NCBI GenBank assembly: GCA_017399405.1
Contig: JAFQCT010000004.1
Location: 110,968-174,967 of the forward strand
Reading direction: 5' to 3'
DNA length: 64,000 nt
Origin: Clostridia bacterium
GTDB taxonomy: Bacteria; Bacillota; Clostridia; Oscillospirales; Acutalibacteraceae
Below, piece after piece: positions 40,302 to 48,124 of this stretch; position 1 is the stretch's first letter; each line of letters opens with the position of its first letter. A program made the translations under genes and the position numbers. The notes under the pieces are model-generated. The model was not told the DNA's origin. It did no database searches and was given only the letters and a program-made list of their open reading frames with translations.

Positions 40302-40958
40302 ATGTCATCAATAGGAATTATACTTGCAGGTGGTATCGGCTCACGATTTGGTGCTGATAAACCTAAACAGTATTGTAAAATTTTCGATAAAGAAATGATT
40401 TGGTATTCAATCGATGCTTTTCGTCGTGCAAAATCCATTGACGATTTTATTGTTGTGGTAGATGCAAACGAAATGCAAAGTGGTCGTCTGGCACAAGAAT
40501 ATGGTGTAACACTTGTGCAAGGTGGTAATACAAGAAACGAATCATTTAAGAATGCACTTGATTATATCAATATAACTTTCCCTGATTGCGAAAAGATTAT
40601 TGAAAATAACGCAGCTTGTCCTATGATTACACCTGAGCTCATTGACGAGTTTATGGATTTGCTTGATGAGTACGATTATGTAAATACTGCATATAAAATT
40701 ACTGATGCGTTAGGCTCATATAAAGACAGAATTGCAAATCGTGAAGATTTTTATCTTATTCAGGCTCCTGATGCATATCGTTTTCCACTTCTTTATAAAC
40801 ATTTTGATAAAGACTCTGAACTTTGTCACCCTGCTCATCAGTTACCACTAACTGCTACAGAATATCGTTATTTTGATTATACCGATAATTATAAGGTTAC
40901 ATATCCTGACGATATAAAAATTGTAGAAATGATGATGACACGCAGAAATGCAAAATAA
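40302..40958 (+). CDS. IspD/TarI-family cytidylyltransferase (CDP-polyol or CDP-methylerythritol synthesis)
   Basis: The 218-residue enzyme has the CTP-binding loop IILAGGIGSRFGADKPKQY typical of IspD and TarI, and a later acidic region that binds metal. IspD makes CDP-methylerythritol for isoprenoids; TarI and animal ISPD make CDP-ribitol. Linkage to two LicD domains, an SDR-like domain and a dehydrogenase, with no other isoprenoid gene nearby, favours a CDP-polyol or related donor. The start is ATG 40302 after GGGTAAAGGA rather than an ATG at 40269 inside the previous gene. A terminator follows. Substrate assignment is inference. Confidence 0.85.
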   Translation: MSSIGIILAGGIGSRFGADKPKQYCKIFDKEMIWYSIDAFRRAKSIDDFIVVVDANEMQSGRLAQEYGVTLVQGGNTRNESFKNALDYINITFPDCEKIIENNAACPMITPELIDEFMDLLDEYDYVNTAYKITDALGSYKDRIANREDFYLIQAPDAYRFPLLYKHFDKDSELCHPAHQLPLTATEYRYFDYTDNYKVTYPDDIKIVEMMMTRRNAK

Positions 40959-40966
40959 AAAATATT

Positions 40967-40998
40967 AGACGAGGGAAACCTCGTCTTTATTTTTTGTA
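40967..40998 (+). terminator. Intrinsic terminator closing the LicD/IspD cassette
   Basis: An 8-bp stem (AGACGAGG with CCTCGTCT) with a GAAA tetraloop is followed by TTATTTTTTG. Confidence 0.9.
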
Positions 40999-41032
40999 TG
41001 AATATTTTTTTCGTGATTTTGCAAAAAATATA

Positions 41033-41060
41033 TTGACAAATATTGTTTATTTGTGATAAA
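41033..41060 (+). promoter_or_regulatory. Promoter of the str operon, with a hairpin leader
   Basis: TTGACA (41033-41038), 16-base spacer, GATAAA (41055-41060). Just downstream a compact hairpin (CGGAC at 41074-41078 with GTCCG at 41083-41087) sits inside an outer GCAT/ATGC pair (41070-41073 with 41098-41101) in the rpsL leader. Confidence 0.65.
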
Positions 41061-41131
41061 CTATTCGAGCATGCGGACTTGGGTCCGTAGATTTGTTATG
41101 CAATAAATATGTATGGGGGTGAATCCAAAAA

Positions 41132-41554
41132 ATGCCAACCTTTAACCAGCTCGTTCGTAACGGAAGAGAAACTCTCGTTAAAAAGTCTAAGGCTCCAGCA
41201 CTTGGTAAGGGTCTCAACTCAAAGAAGAATGTTATGACAAATAACAATTCTCCACAAAAGAGAGGTGTTTGTACTGTTGTTAAAACAGATACACCTAAGA
41301 AACCTAACTCAGCTCTTAGAAAACTTGCCAGAGTTCGTCTTACAAATGGTATCGAAGTTTCAGCTTACATTCCAGGTGTAGGACACAATCTTCAGGAACA
41401 CTCTGTTGTTCTTATCAGAGGCGGCCGTGTTAAGGACCTTCCCGGTGTGCGTTATCACATTATCCGTGGTACTCTTGATACTCAGGGTGTTAACGGAAGA
41501 ATGCAGAGCCGCTCAAAGTACGGTGCAAAGCGTCCTAAGGCAGCAAAAAAATAA
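41132..41554 (+). CDS. rpsL: 30S ribosomal protein S12
   Basis: The 140-residue protein has the S12 core motifs [11 protein letters not shown] and [16 protein letters not shown]. The lysines whose mutation gives streptomycin resistance are wild type. It is the first gene of the str operon with rpsG, fusA and tuf downstream, and is translated after GGGGGTGAATCC. Confidence 0.99.
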   Translation: MPTFNQLVRNGRETLVKKSKAPALGKGLNSKKNVMTNNNSPQKRGVCTVVKTDTPKKPNSALRKLARVRLTNGIEVSAYIPGVGHNLQEHSVVLIRGGRVKDLPGVRYHIIRGTLDTQGVNGRMQSRSKYGAKRPKAAKK

Positions 41555-41713
41555 TAGGTTAATGTTAAAAGACAGAATTTTCTTGCAAGGCAATATTCAA
41601 AATGAATATTTGTCCAACGAGAGTTTATATATAGTATATATGGCTTTTGTTGGTGCCACGGAGTTTTGTCACCGAGTACCTATGATATCATTAATATGAA
41701 GGAGGGAAGCGCA
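41555..41713 (+). promoter_or_regulatory. Long rpsL-rpsG spacer with structured elements (possible S7 regulatory site)
   Basis: The 159-base spacer contains a perfect inverted repeat (AATATTC at 41592-41598 with GAATATT at 41604-41610) and a later GGTG...CACC pairing near 41653-41674, ahead of the strong GGAGG of rpsG. S7 is known to autoregulate the str operon at this junction in E. coli; an equivalent here is inference. Confidence 0.35.
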
Positions 41714-42184
41714 GTGCCAAGAAGAGGCCAGATTGCAAAACGTGATGTTTTGCCAGATCCGCTTTACAATTCAAAGCTTGTAACAAGACTTATCAACAGC
41801 GTTATGTTAGACGGTAAAAAGGGCGTTGCTCAGAAAATCGTTTACGGTGCATTTGACATCATCGCTGAAAAAACAGGCAAGGAAGCTTTAGAAGTTTTCG
41901 ATGCCGCTATGGAAAATGTAATGCCAGTTCTCGAGTGTAAAGCTCGTCGTATCGGTGGTGCAACATACCAGGTTCCAATGGATGTTCGCCCAGAAAGACG
42001 CCAGACACTCGGTCTTCGTTGGATTACTCTTTACGCTCGTCAGCGTTCAGAAAGAACAATGAAAGAAAGACTTGCTAACGAAATTCTTGATGCTATTAAC
42101 TCACAGGGTGGAGCATTCAAGAAGAAGGAAGAAATGCACAGAATGGCAGAAGCAAACAAAGCTTTCGCACATTTCAGATTCTAA
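41714..42184 (+). CDS. rpsG: 30S ribosomal protein S7
   Basis: The 156-residue S7 has the usual length and the opening [20 protein letters not shown]. It carries the 16S rRNA-binding [14 protein letters not shown]. The frame is open upstream, but GAAGGAGGG places the start at GTG 41714, matching the family N-terminus. It lies second in the str operon, 30 bases ahead of fusA. Confidence 0.98.
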   Translation: MPRRGQIAKRDVLPDPLYNSKLVTRLINSVMLDGKKGVAQKIVYGAFDIIAEKTGKEALEVFDAAMENVMPVLECKARRIGGATYQVPMDVRPERRQTLGLRWITLYARQRSERTMKERLANEILDAINSQGGAFKKKEEMHRMAEANKAFAHFRF

Positions 42185-42214
42185 TTTTTTTAGAAACATT
42201 TATTGGAGGACATT

Positions 42215-44293
42215 ATGCCAAGAAAAGTATCTCTTGAACAAACAAGAAATATTGGTATCATGGCTCATATCGATGCTGGTAAAACAACTACAACAGAGAG
42301 AATTCTCTATTACACAGGTGTTAACCACAAAATCGGTGAGACTCATGACGGTTCAGCTACAATGGACTGGATGGCTCAGGAGCAGGAACGCGGTATCACA
42401 ATCACTTCTGCTGCAACTACATGTTTCTGGAAAGACCATCGTATCAATATTATCGACACTCCTGGTCACGTTGACTTCACTGTTGAAGTTCAGCGTTCAC
42501 TTCGCGTACTTGACGGTTCTGTAACTGTTCTTTGTGCAAAGGGTGGTGTTGAGCCTCAGTCTGAAACTGTTTGGCGTCAGGCTGACGAATACAAAGTTCC
42601 TAGAATGATTTATGTTAATAAAATGGACATTTTAGGTGCTAACTTCTACCGTGTTCTTGACATGGTTAAAGAAAGATTTAACTGTAACGCAGTTCCAATT
42701 CAGCTTCCAATCGGTGAAGAAAGCACATTCAAGGGAATCATCGACCTTATCAATAATAACGCTATCGTTTATTATGATGATATGGGTAAAGATGTTCGTA
42801 TTGAAGAAATTCCTGCTGATATGGTAGAAAAGGCTGCAGAATATCGTAACAACCTTATCGAATCAGTTGCTGAACTTGATGAGGACCTTATGATGAAATA
42901 TTTTGACGGTGAAGAACTCACAGTTGACGAAATCAAGTCAGTTATCCGTAAGGCTACACTTACTAACGAAATCGTTCCAATCTGCTGTGGTACTTCATAC
43001 CGTAACAAGGGCGTTCAGCCACTCCTCGATGCTATCGTAGACTTTATGCCTGCTCCAACAGACATTGAAGCTATTAAGGGTATTAACCCAGATACAGAAG
43101 AGGAAGAAGTTAGACATTCTTCTGACGATGAGCCATTTGCAGCTCTCGCATTCAAGATTGCTAACGACCCATTCGTTGGTACACTTTGTTTCTTCCGTGT
43201 ATATTCAGGTACAGTTAACGCTGGTACATCTGTTTATAACACAGTTAAAGACAACAAAGAAAGAATGGGTAGAATTCTTCAGATGCACGCTAACCACCGT
43301 GAAGACATTGAGACAGTTTATGCAGGTGACATCGCTGCCGTTGTTGGTCTTAAGAACACAACAACAGGTGACACACTTTGTGATGAAAAACACCCAATTA
43401 TTCTTGAATCAATGAACTTCCCAGAACCAGTTATCAGCGTTGCTATCGAACCAAAAACAAAAGCTGGTCAGGAAAAAATGGGTATCGCACTTTCAAAACT
43501 TGTTGCAGAAGACCCAACATTCCGTAGCTATACAGATGAAGAAACAGGTCAGACAATTATTGCTGGTATGGGTGAACTTCACCTTGAAATCATCGTTGAC
43601 AGACTTCTTCGTGAATTCAAAGTTGAAGCAAATGTAGGTAAACCACAGGTTGCTTACAGAGAAACAATCCGTATGCCTGCATCTTCTGATACAAAGTATG
43701 CTCGTCAGTCAGGTGGTAAAGGTCAGTATGGTCATGTTAAGATTAATATTGAACCAAATCCAGACGGCGGTTACGAATTTGTAAACAACATCGTTGGTGG
43801 TGCTATTCCTAAGGAATACCACAAAGCAGTTGACGACGGTATTCAGGGTGCTATGCAGTCTGGTGTACTTGCTGGTTACAGCATGGTTGATGTTAAGGTT
43901 ACTCTTTATGATGGTTCATACCACGAAGTTGACTCTTCTGAAATGGCGTTTAAGATTGCCGGTTCAATGGCTCTTAAAGATGCTGCTAAGAAGGCAAATC
44001 CTGTTATTCTTGAGCCTATTATGAAGGTTGTAGTTATTACTCCTGAAGAATATATGGGTGATGTTATCGGCGACCTTAATAGCCGCCGTGGTGAAATTCA
44101 GGGCTTTGAGGACCGTTCAGGCGTTAAGCAGATTAACGCAAGAGTTCCACTTTCAGAAATGTTCGGTTATGCAACAGACCTTCGTTCAAAGACACAGGGT
44201 CGTGGACAGTATGTAATGGAACCAGACGGTTACAAAGAAGTTCCTAAGTCAATTTCAGAATCAATTATTTCTGAAAGAAGCAAGAGAAACTAA
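42215..44293 (+). CDS. fusA: Translation elongation factor G
   Basis: EF-G drives ribosomal translocation. The 692-residue protein has the GTPase motifs [15 protein letters not shown] (P-loop), DTPGHVDF and NKMD, and all five EF-G domains including the C-terminal [16 protein letters not shown]. An in-frame ATG at 42203 exists, but GGAGG at 42206-42210 is correctly spaced for the ATG at 42215. It is in the str operon, followed by a spacer holding a separate tuf promoter. Confidence 0.98.
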   Translation: MPRKVSLEQTRNIGIMAHIDAGKTTTTERILYYTGVNHKIGETHDGSATMDWMAQEQERGITITSAATTCFWKDHRINIIDTPGHVDFTVEVQRSLRVLDGSVTVLCAKGGVEPQSETVWRQADEYKVPRMIYVNKMDILGANFYRVLDMVKERFNCNAVPIQLPIGEESTFKGIIDLINNNAIVYYDDMGKDVRIEEIPADMVEKAAEYRNNLIESVAELDEDLMMKYFDGEELTVDEIKSVIRKATLTNEIVPICCGTSYRNKGVQPLLDAIVDFMPAPTDIEAIKGINPDTEEEEVRHSSDDEPFAALAFKIANDPFVGTLCFFRVYSGTVNAGTSVYNTVKDNKERMGRILQMHANHREDIETVYAGDIAAVVGLKNTTTGDTLCDEKHPIILESMNFPEPVISVAIEPKTKAGQEKMGIALSKLVAEDPTFRSYTDEETGQTIIAGMGELHLEIIVDRLLREFKVEANVGKPQVAYRETIRMPASSDTKYARQSGGKGQYGHVKINIEPNPDGGYEFVNNIVGGAIPKEYHKAVDDGIQGAMQSGVLAGYSMVDVKVTLYDGSYHEVDSSEMAFKIAGSMALKDAAKKANPVILEPIMKVVVITPEEYMGDVIGDLNSRRGEIQGFEDRSGVKQINARVPLSEMFGYATDLRSKTQGRGQYVMEPDGYKEVPKSISESIISERSKRN

Positions 44294-44311
44294 CATTTTC
44301 TTGTAAAACAC

Positions 44312-44340
44312 TTGAAATTTTTCAAGTTTATTGATACAAT
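44312..44340 (+). promoter_or_regulatory. tuf promoter with two overlapping inverted repeats
   Basis: TTGAAA (44312-44317), 17-base spacer, TACAAT (44335-44340). CTTGAA/TTCAAG (44311-44326) overlaps the -35 box and TGATAC/GTATCA (44332-44348) overlaps the -10 box. tuf can therefore be expressed apart from fusA. Confidence 0.65.
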
Positions 44341-44394
44341 AAGTATCACAAATATTTTGTAAATTATTTTCAAAAATAAAGGGAGGAAATTCCA

Positions 44395-45591
44395 ATGGCA
44401 AAGGCAAAATTTGAAAGAACTAAACCACATGTTAATATTGGTACTATCGGTCACGTTGACCACGGTAAGACAACATTAACAGCTGCTATCACAAAAACAC
44501 TCGCTTCTAAAGGTCAGGCTGACTTCGTTGATTACGCAAACATCGACAAGGCTCCTGAAGAAAGAGAAAGAGGTATTACAATCAACACAGCTCACGTTGA
44601 GTATGAGACAGCATCTCGTCACTATGCTCACGTTGACTGCCCAGGCCACGCTGACTACATCAAGAACATGATTACTGGTGCTGCTCAGATGGACGGTGCT
44701 ATCCTTGTTATCGCATCTACAGATGGTCCTATGGCTCAGACAAAAGAACACCTTCTTCTTGCTCGTCAGGTTGGCGTTCCTTACATCATCGTTTTCATGA
44801 ACAAAGTTGACCAGGTTGATGACGAAGAACTTCTTGAACTCGTTGAAATGGAAATCCGTGAAACTCTTGATGAGTACGAATTCCCAGGCGATGATACACC
44901 AATCATCAAGGGTTCAGCTCTTAAAGCTCTTGAAGCTACATCATCAGATGACCCAGCATGTGCTTGCATCTGGGAACTTATGGATGCTGTTGACAGCTAC
45001 ATCCCAACTCCTGACCGTAAAGCAGACCAGCCATTCCTTATGCCTGTTGAAGATGTTTTCACAATCACAGGTCGTGGTACAGTTGCTACAGGTAGAGTTG
45101 AAAGAGGTCAGCTCAGAACTTCTGAAGAAGTTGAAATCGTTGGTCTTTCAGACGAAAGAAAGAAGACAGTTGTTACTGGTATCGAAATGTTCAGAAAGCT
45201 TCTTGACTATGCAGAAGCAGGCGACAACATCGGTGCTCTTCTCCGTGGTATTCAGAGAAGCGAAATCGAACGTGGTCAGGTTCTTGCTAAGCCAGGCACA
45301 ATTAACCCACACACAAAGTTCTCAGGTCAGGTTTACGTTTTGACAAAGGATGAAGGCGGCCGTCATACTCCTTTCTTCAACAACTACAGACCTCAGTTCT
45401 ATTTCAGAACAACAGACGTTACAGGTACAATTTCTCTTCCAGCAGGTACAGAAATGTGTATGCCTGGTGACAACGTTGTTATGGACGTTGAACTCATCAC
45501 TCCTATCGCTATCGAAGAAGGTCTTCGTTTCGCTATCCGTGAAGGCGGTAGAACAGTTGGTTCAGGTGTTGTTACAAAGATTAACGAATAA
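44395..45591 (+). CDS. tuf: Translation elongation factor Tu
   Basis: EF-Tu delivers aminoacyl-tRNA to the ribosome. The 398-residue protein has the GTPase motifs [22 protein letters not shown] and NKVDQ, the switch I region [16 protein letters not shown], and three intact domains. It is last gene of the str operon, with its own promoter and a strong terminator. Ribosome binding site GGGAGGAAAT. Confidence 0.99.
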   Translation: MAKAKFERTKPHVNIGTIGHVDHGKTTLTAAITKTLASKGQADFVDYANIDKAPEERERGITINTAHVEYETASRHYAHVDCPGHADYIKNMITGAAQMDGAILVIASTDGPMAQTKEHLLLARQVGVPYIIVFMNKVDQVDDEELLELVEMEIRETLDEYEFPGDDTPIIKGSALKALEATSSDDPACACIWELMDAVDSYIPTPDRKADQPFLMPVEDVFTITGRGTVATGRVERGQLRTSEEVEIVGLSDERKKTVVTGIEMFRKLLDYAEAGDNIGALLRGIQRSEIERGQVLAKPGTINPHTKFSGQVYVLTKDEGGRHTPFFNNYRPQFYFRTTDVTGTISLPAGTEMCMPGDNVVMDVELITPIAIEEGLRFAIREGGRTVGSGVVTKINE

Positions 45592-45610
45592 TCTTATTTA
45601 ACGATTCTTT

Positions 45611-45641
45611 CTCCCCTACGAAAGTAGGGGAGTTTTTCTTT
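45611..45641 (+). terminator. Intrinsic terminator after tuf
   Basis: A 9-bp GC-rich stem (CTCCCCTAC with GTAGGGGAG) with a GAAA tetraloop is followed by TTTTTCTTTTT. Confidence 0.95.
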
Positions 45642-45653
45642 TTGGCATATTTT

Positions 45654-45669
45654 CCGCAATACTGCGTGG
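45654..45669. repeat. Short intergenic repeat shared with 10765-10779
   Basis: The 15-mer CGCAATACTGCGTGG occurs here after the tuf terminator and at 10765-10779 after the alpha-mannosidase gene. In both cases it follows a T-rich stretch and can form a small CGCA/TGCG hairpin. Its role is unknown. Confidence 0.45.
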
Positions 45670-45688
45670 ATTTGTATAATATAATTCC

Positions 45689-45717
45689 TTGACTATTTTT
45701 TTCAAATCCTTTATACT
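45689..45717 (+). promoter_or_regulatory. Promoter of the DUF896 gene
   Basis: TTGACT (45689-45694), 17-base spacer, TATACT (45712-45717), about 30 bases before the start codon. Confidence 0.65.
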
Positions 45718-45749
45718 ATATAAGCACTAAACTCAAAGGAATGTATAAT

Positions 45750-45962
45750 ATGGAACAAAAGAAAATTGATAGAATAAATGAACTTGCAAAGAAAATGAAA
45801 ACTGTAGGTCTTACTGAAGAAGAAAAGGCAGAACAGGCAGTGCTTCGCCGCGAATATATTGACAGTTTCAAAAGAAGTCTTACGGGTCAACTTGACAATA
45901 TGTATATAGTTGACGAAAAAGGCAATAAAACAAAGGTCGAACGCAAAACAGATAAAAAATAA
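45750..45962 (+). CDS. DUF896 (YnzC-like) small protein
   Basis: The 70-residue, highly charged helical protein matches the DUF896 family: [20 protein letters not shown], then [20 protein letters not shown]. Bacillus relatives include SOS-region YnzC; the molecular role is unclear. AAAGGA directly touches the upstream ATG at 45741, so the ATG at 45750 is the better start. Its terminator overlaps the promoter of the topoisomerase gene downstream. Confidence 0.85.
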   Translation: MEQKKIDRINELAKKMKTVGLTEEEKAEQAVLRREYIDSFKRSLTGQLDNMYIVDEKGNKTKVERKTDKK

Positions 45963-46006
45963 TGTGAATAAAATTGAATATGTTGGGGTATAATAGACTC
46001 TAAAAC

Positions 46007-46036
46007 TTGACTAAACCGCTAAATGTAGTGTATAAT
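46007..46036 (+). promoter_or_regulatory. Topoisomerase operon promoter embedded in a terminator hairpin
   Basis: TTGACT (46007-46012), 18-base spacer, TATAAT (46031-46036). The spacer forms the left arm and the -10 box lies in the loop of the hairpin at 46012-46049. Confidence 0.6.
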
Positions 46037-46058
46037 ATTTAGTGGTTTAATTTTTTTA
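46012..46058 (+). terminator. Terminator after the DUF896 gene, overlapping the next promoter
   Basis: A 13-bp stem (TAAACCGCTAAAT with ATTTAGTGGTTTA, one G-T pair) with a 12-base loop is followed by ATTTTTTTATTTTTT. Confidence 0.75.
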
Positions 46059-46081
46059 TTTTTTGGAAAAGGATGTAAGCT

Positions 46082-48070
46082 ATGGCAAAAAAAGCATCTT
46101 ATGGTAACGAAAGTATATCACAACTTAAGGGTGCGGACCGAGTTAGAAAACGCCCTGCTGTTATTTTCGGCTCTGACGGTATTGAGGGTTGTGAACACGC
46201 AGTTTTCGAAATTCTTTCAAACTCTATTGACGAAGCAAGAGAAGGTTACGGTGATAAAATCGTTGTAACCCGTTTTCTTGATGGCTCAATTGAAGTTCAG
46301 GACTTTGGTCGCGGACTTCCCGTTGACTACAATAAAAAAGAAGACAGATATAACTGGGAACTTGTATTCTGCGAACTTTATGCAGGTAGTAAGTATAATA
46401 CAAACGATGCAAACGGTAGTTACGAGTATTCATTAGGTCTTAACGGTCTTGGCCTTTGTGCAACTCAGTATTCTTCAGAGTATATGGATGCAGAAGTGCA
46501 TAAAGACGGATATAAATACAATCTTCACTTTGAAAAAGGTGAGATTGTTGGTGAAATGCAGAAAGAACCGTATAATAAGCGTGATACAGGTACTCGTATC
46601 CGTTGGAAACCCGACTTAAAAGTTTTTACTGACATCAACATTCCTCTTGAATATTATCAGGAGACAATCAAGCGTCAGTCAGTTGTAAATCAGGGCATCA
46701 AATTTATACTTAAAAATCAGATTTCAGGTAGCAGTTTTGAAACCTTTGAGTATTGCTACGACAACGGTATAACTGACTATGTTAAAGAGATTGCAAACGG
46801 TACTGAAATGTCAACAGTTCAGTTTTGGTCAAGTGAGCGTGTAGGTCGTGACCGTGCCGATATGAAAGATTATAAAGTTAAACTCACTGCAGCACTTTGT
46901 TTCTCAAATAAAGTTCAGGCAAAAGAGTATTATCATAACTCAAGTTTTCTTGAACATGGTGGTGCTCCTGAAAAAGCATTCAGAAACGCATTTGTTTATC
47001 AGATTGATAATTACCTTAAAACTAATGGCAAATATGTTAAGAGTGATGCCAAAATCACATATCAAGATGTTGAAGATTGTCTTATCTTGGTAGTTTCATC
47101 ATTCTCAACACAAACTTCATACGAAAATCAAACTAAAAAAGCAATTACAAATAAGTTTATTCAAGAGGCTATGACAGAGTTTTTCCGTCAGCAACTTGAA
47201 ATCTACTTCCTTGAAAACAAACTTGATGCAGATAAGATTACAGGACAAGTTCTTATCAATATGCGTTCTCGTATTAAAGCAGAAAGCACTCGTATTAACA
47301 TTAAAAAGACCTTGCAAACAGGTAACGATATGACATCTCGCGTTGAAAAATTCGTTGATTGTCGTAGTAAAGATGTAAGCGAGCGTGAAATTTTCATAGT
47401 AGAGGGTGACTCTGCTCTTGGTGCTTGTAAACAGGCACGCGACTCATCATTCCAGGCAATTATTCCTGTCCGTGGTAAAATTCTTAACTGTCTTAAGAGC
47501 GAATATGACAAGATTTTTAAGAGTGACATTATAGTTGACCTTATTAAAGTGCTTGGTTGTGGTGTTGAGGTTAATTCAAAGAAGAGTAAAGATGTTTCAT
47601 CATTCAATATTAACGATTTAAGATGGAATAAAGTTATTATCTGTACTGATGCCGATGTTGACGGTTTCCATATCAGAACACTAATTCTTACAATGATTCA
47701 TCGCCTTATGTCAACAATTATTGAAGAGGGTAAGGTGTTTATTGCAGAATCACCACTTTATGAAATCCGCACAAAAGACGAAACATACTTCTGCTATACT
47801 GAAAAAGAAAAAGTAGATGTATTAGACCAAATCGGCAACGCAAAATATACAATCCAACGCTCAAAAGGTCTTGGTGAAAACGATGCCGATATGATGTGGC
47901 TTACTACAATGAATCCTAAAACTCGCCGACTTATTAAAGTTGAGCCCGATAATGTTCAGTCACTTATGGAAGAAAGATTTGAACTCTTTATGGGTGACGA
48001 TTTACAAGGCAGAAAAGACTTTATTGCCGAAAATGGTCATATGTATATTGATTTGGCTGACATATCATAA
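46082..48070 (+). CDS. Type IIA DNA topoisomerase, GyrB/ParE-like subunit (divergent)
   Basis: The 662-residue subunit has a GHKL ATPase domain (EILSNSIDEAREG with the catalytic Glu and Mg-binding Asn, DFGRGLPVDY, GLNGLGLCATQY) and a TOPRIM domain with EGDSALG (E441) and D523-A-D-V-D527. The final RSKGLGE motif is also present. It is shorter and more divergent than GyrB and pairs with the A subunit 54 bases downstream. Clostridia often carry such a second pair besides gyrAB, usually annotated as topoisomerase IV. It should decatenate or relax DNA with ATP. ParE identity is by context. Confidence 0.92.
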   Translation: MAKKASYGNESISQLKGADRVRKRPAVIFGSDGIEGCEHAVFEILSNSIDEAREGYGDKIVVTRFLDGSIEVQDFGRGLPVDYNKKEDRYNWELVFCELYAGSKYNTNDANGSYEYSLGLNGLGLCATQYSSEYMDAEVHKDGYKYNLHFEKGEIVGEMQKEPYNKRDTGTRIRWKPDLKVFTDINIPLEYYQETIKRQSVVNQGIKFILKNQISGSSFETFEYCYDNGITDYVKEIANGTEMSTVQFWSSERVGRDRADMKDYKVKLTAALCFSNKVQAKEYYHNSSFLEHGGAPEKAFRNAFVYQIDNYLKTNGKYVKSDAKITYQDVEDCLILVVSSFSTQTSYENQTKKAITNKFIQEAMTEFFRQQLEIYFLENKLDADKITGQVLINMRSRIKAESTRINIKKTLQTGNDMTSRVEKFVDCRSKDVSEREIFIVEGDSALGACKQARDSSFQAIIPVRGKILNCLKSEYDKIFKSDIIVDLIKVLGCGVEVNSKKSKDVSSFNINDLRWNKVIICTDADVDGFHIRTLILTMIHRLMSTIIEEGKVFIAESPLYEIRTKDETYFCYTEKEKVDVLDQIGNAKYTIQRSKGLGENDADMMWLTTMNPKTRRLIKVEPDNVQSLMEERFELFMGDDLQGRKDFIAENGHMYIDLADIS

Positions 48071-48095
48071 TGTAGGGGCGATTCACGAATCGCCC
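48071..48095. repeat. Palindromic intergenic repeat, copy 1
   Basis: TGTAG followed by the palindrome GGGCGATTCACGAATCGCCC. An identical 25-base copy lies at 50501-50525, so the pair flanks the topoisomerase A gene. It resembles short dispersed palindromes common in Clostridia genomes. This copy has no T-run. Confidence 0.8.
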
Positions 48096-48124
48096 GCAAA
48101 AAATCCTATTAAGGAGAAAAAACT

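Noticed and set aside
40302-40958. Plain assignment as ispD of isoprenoid synthesis
   Set aside because: The sequence alone cannot separate IspD from TarI, and the LicD/dehydrogenase operon favours a CDP-polyol role, so no gene symbol is given.
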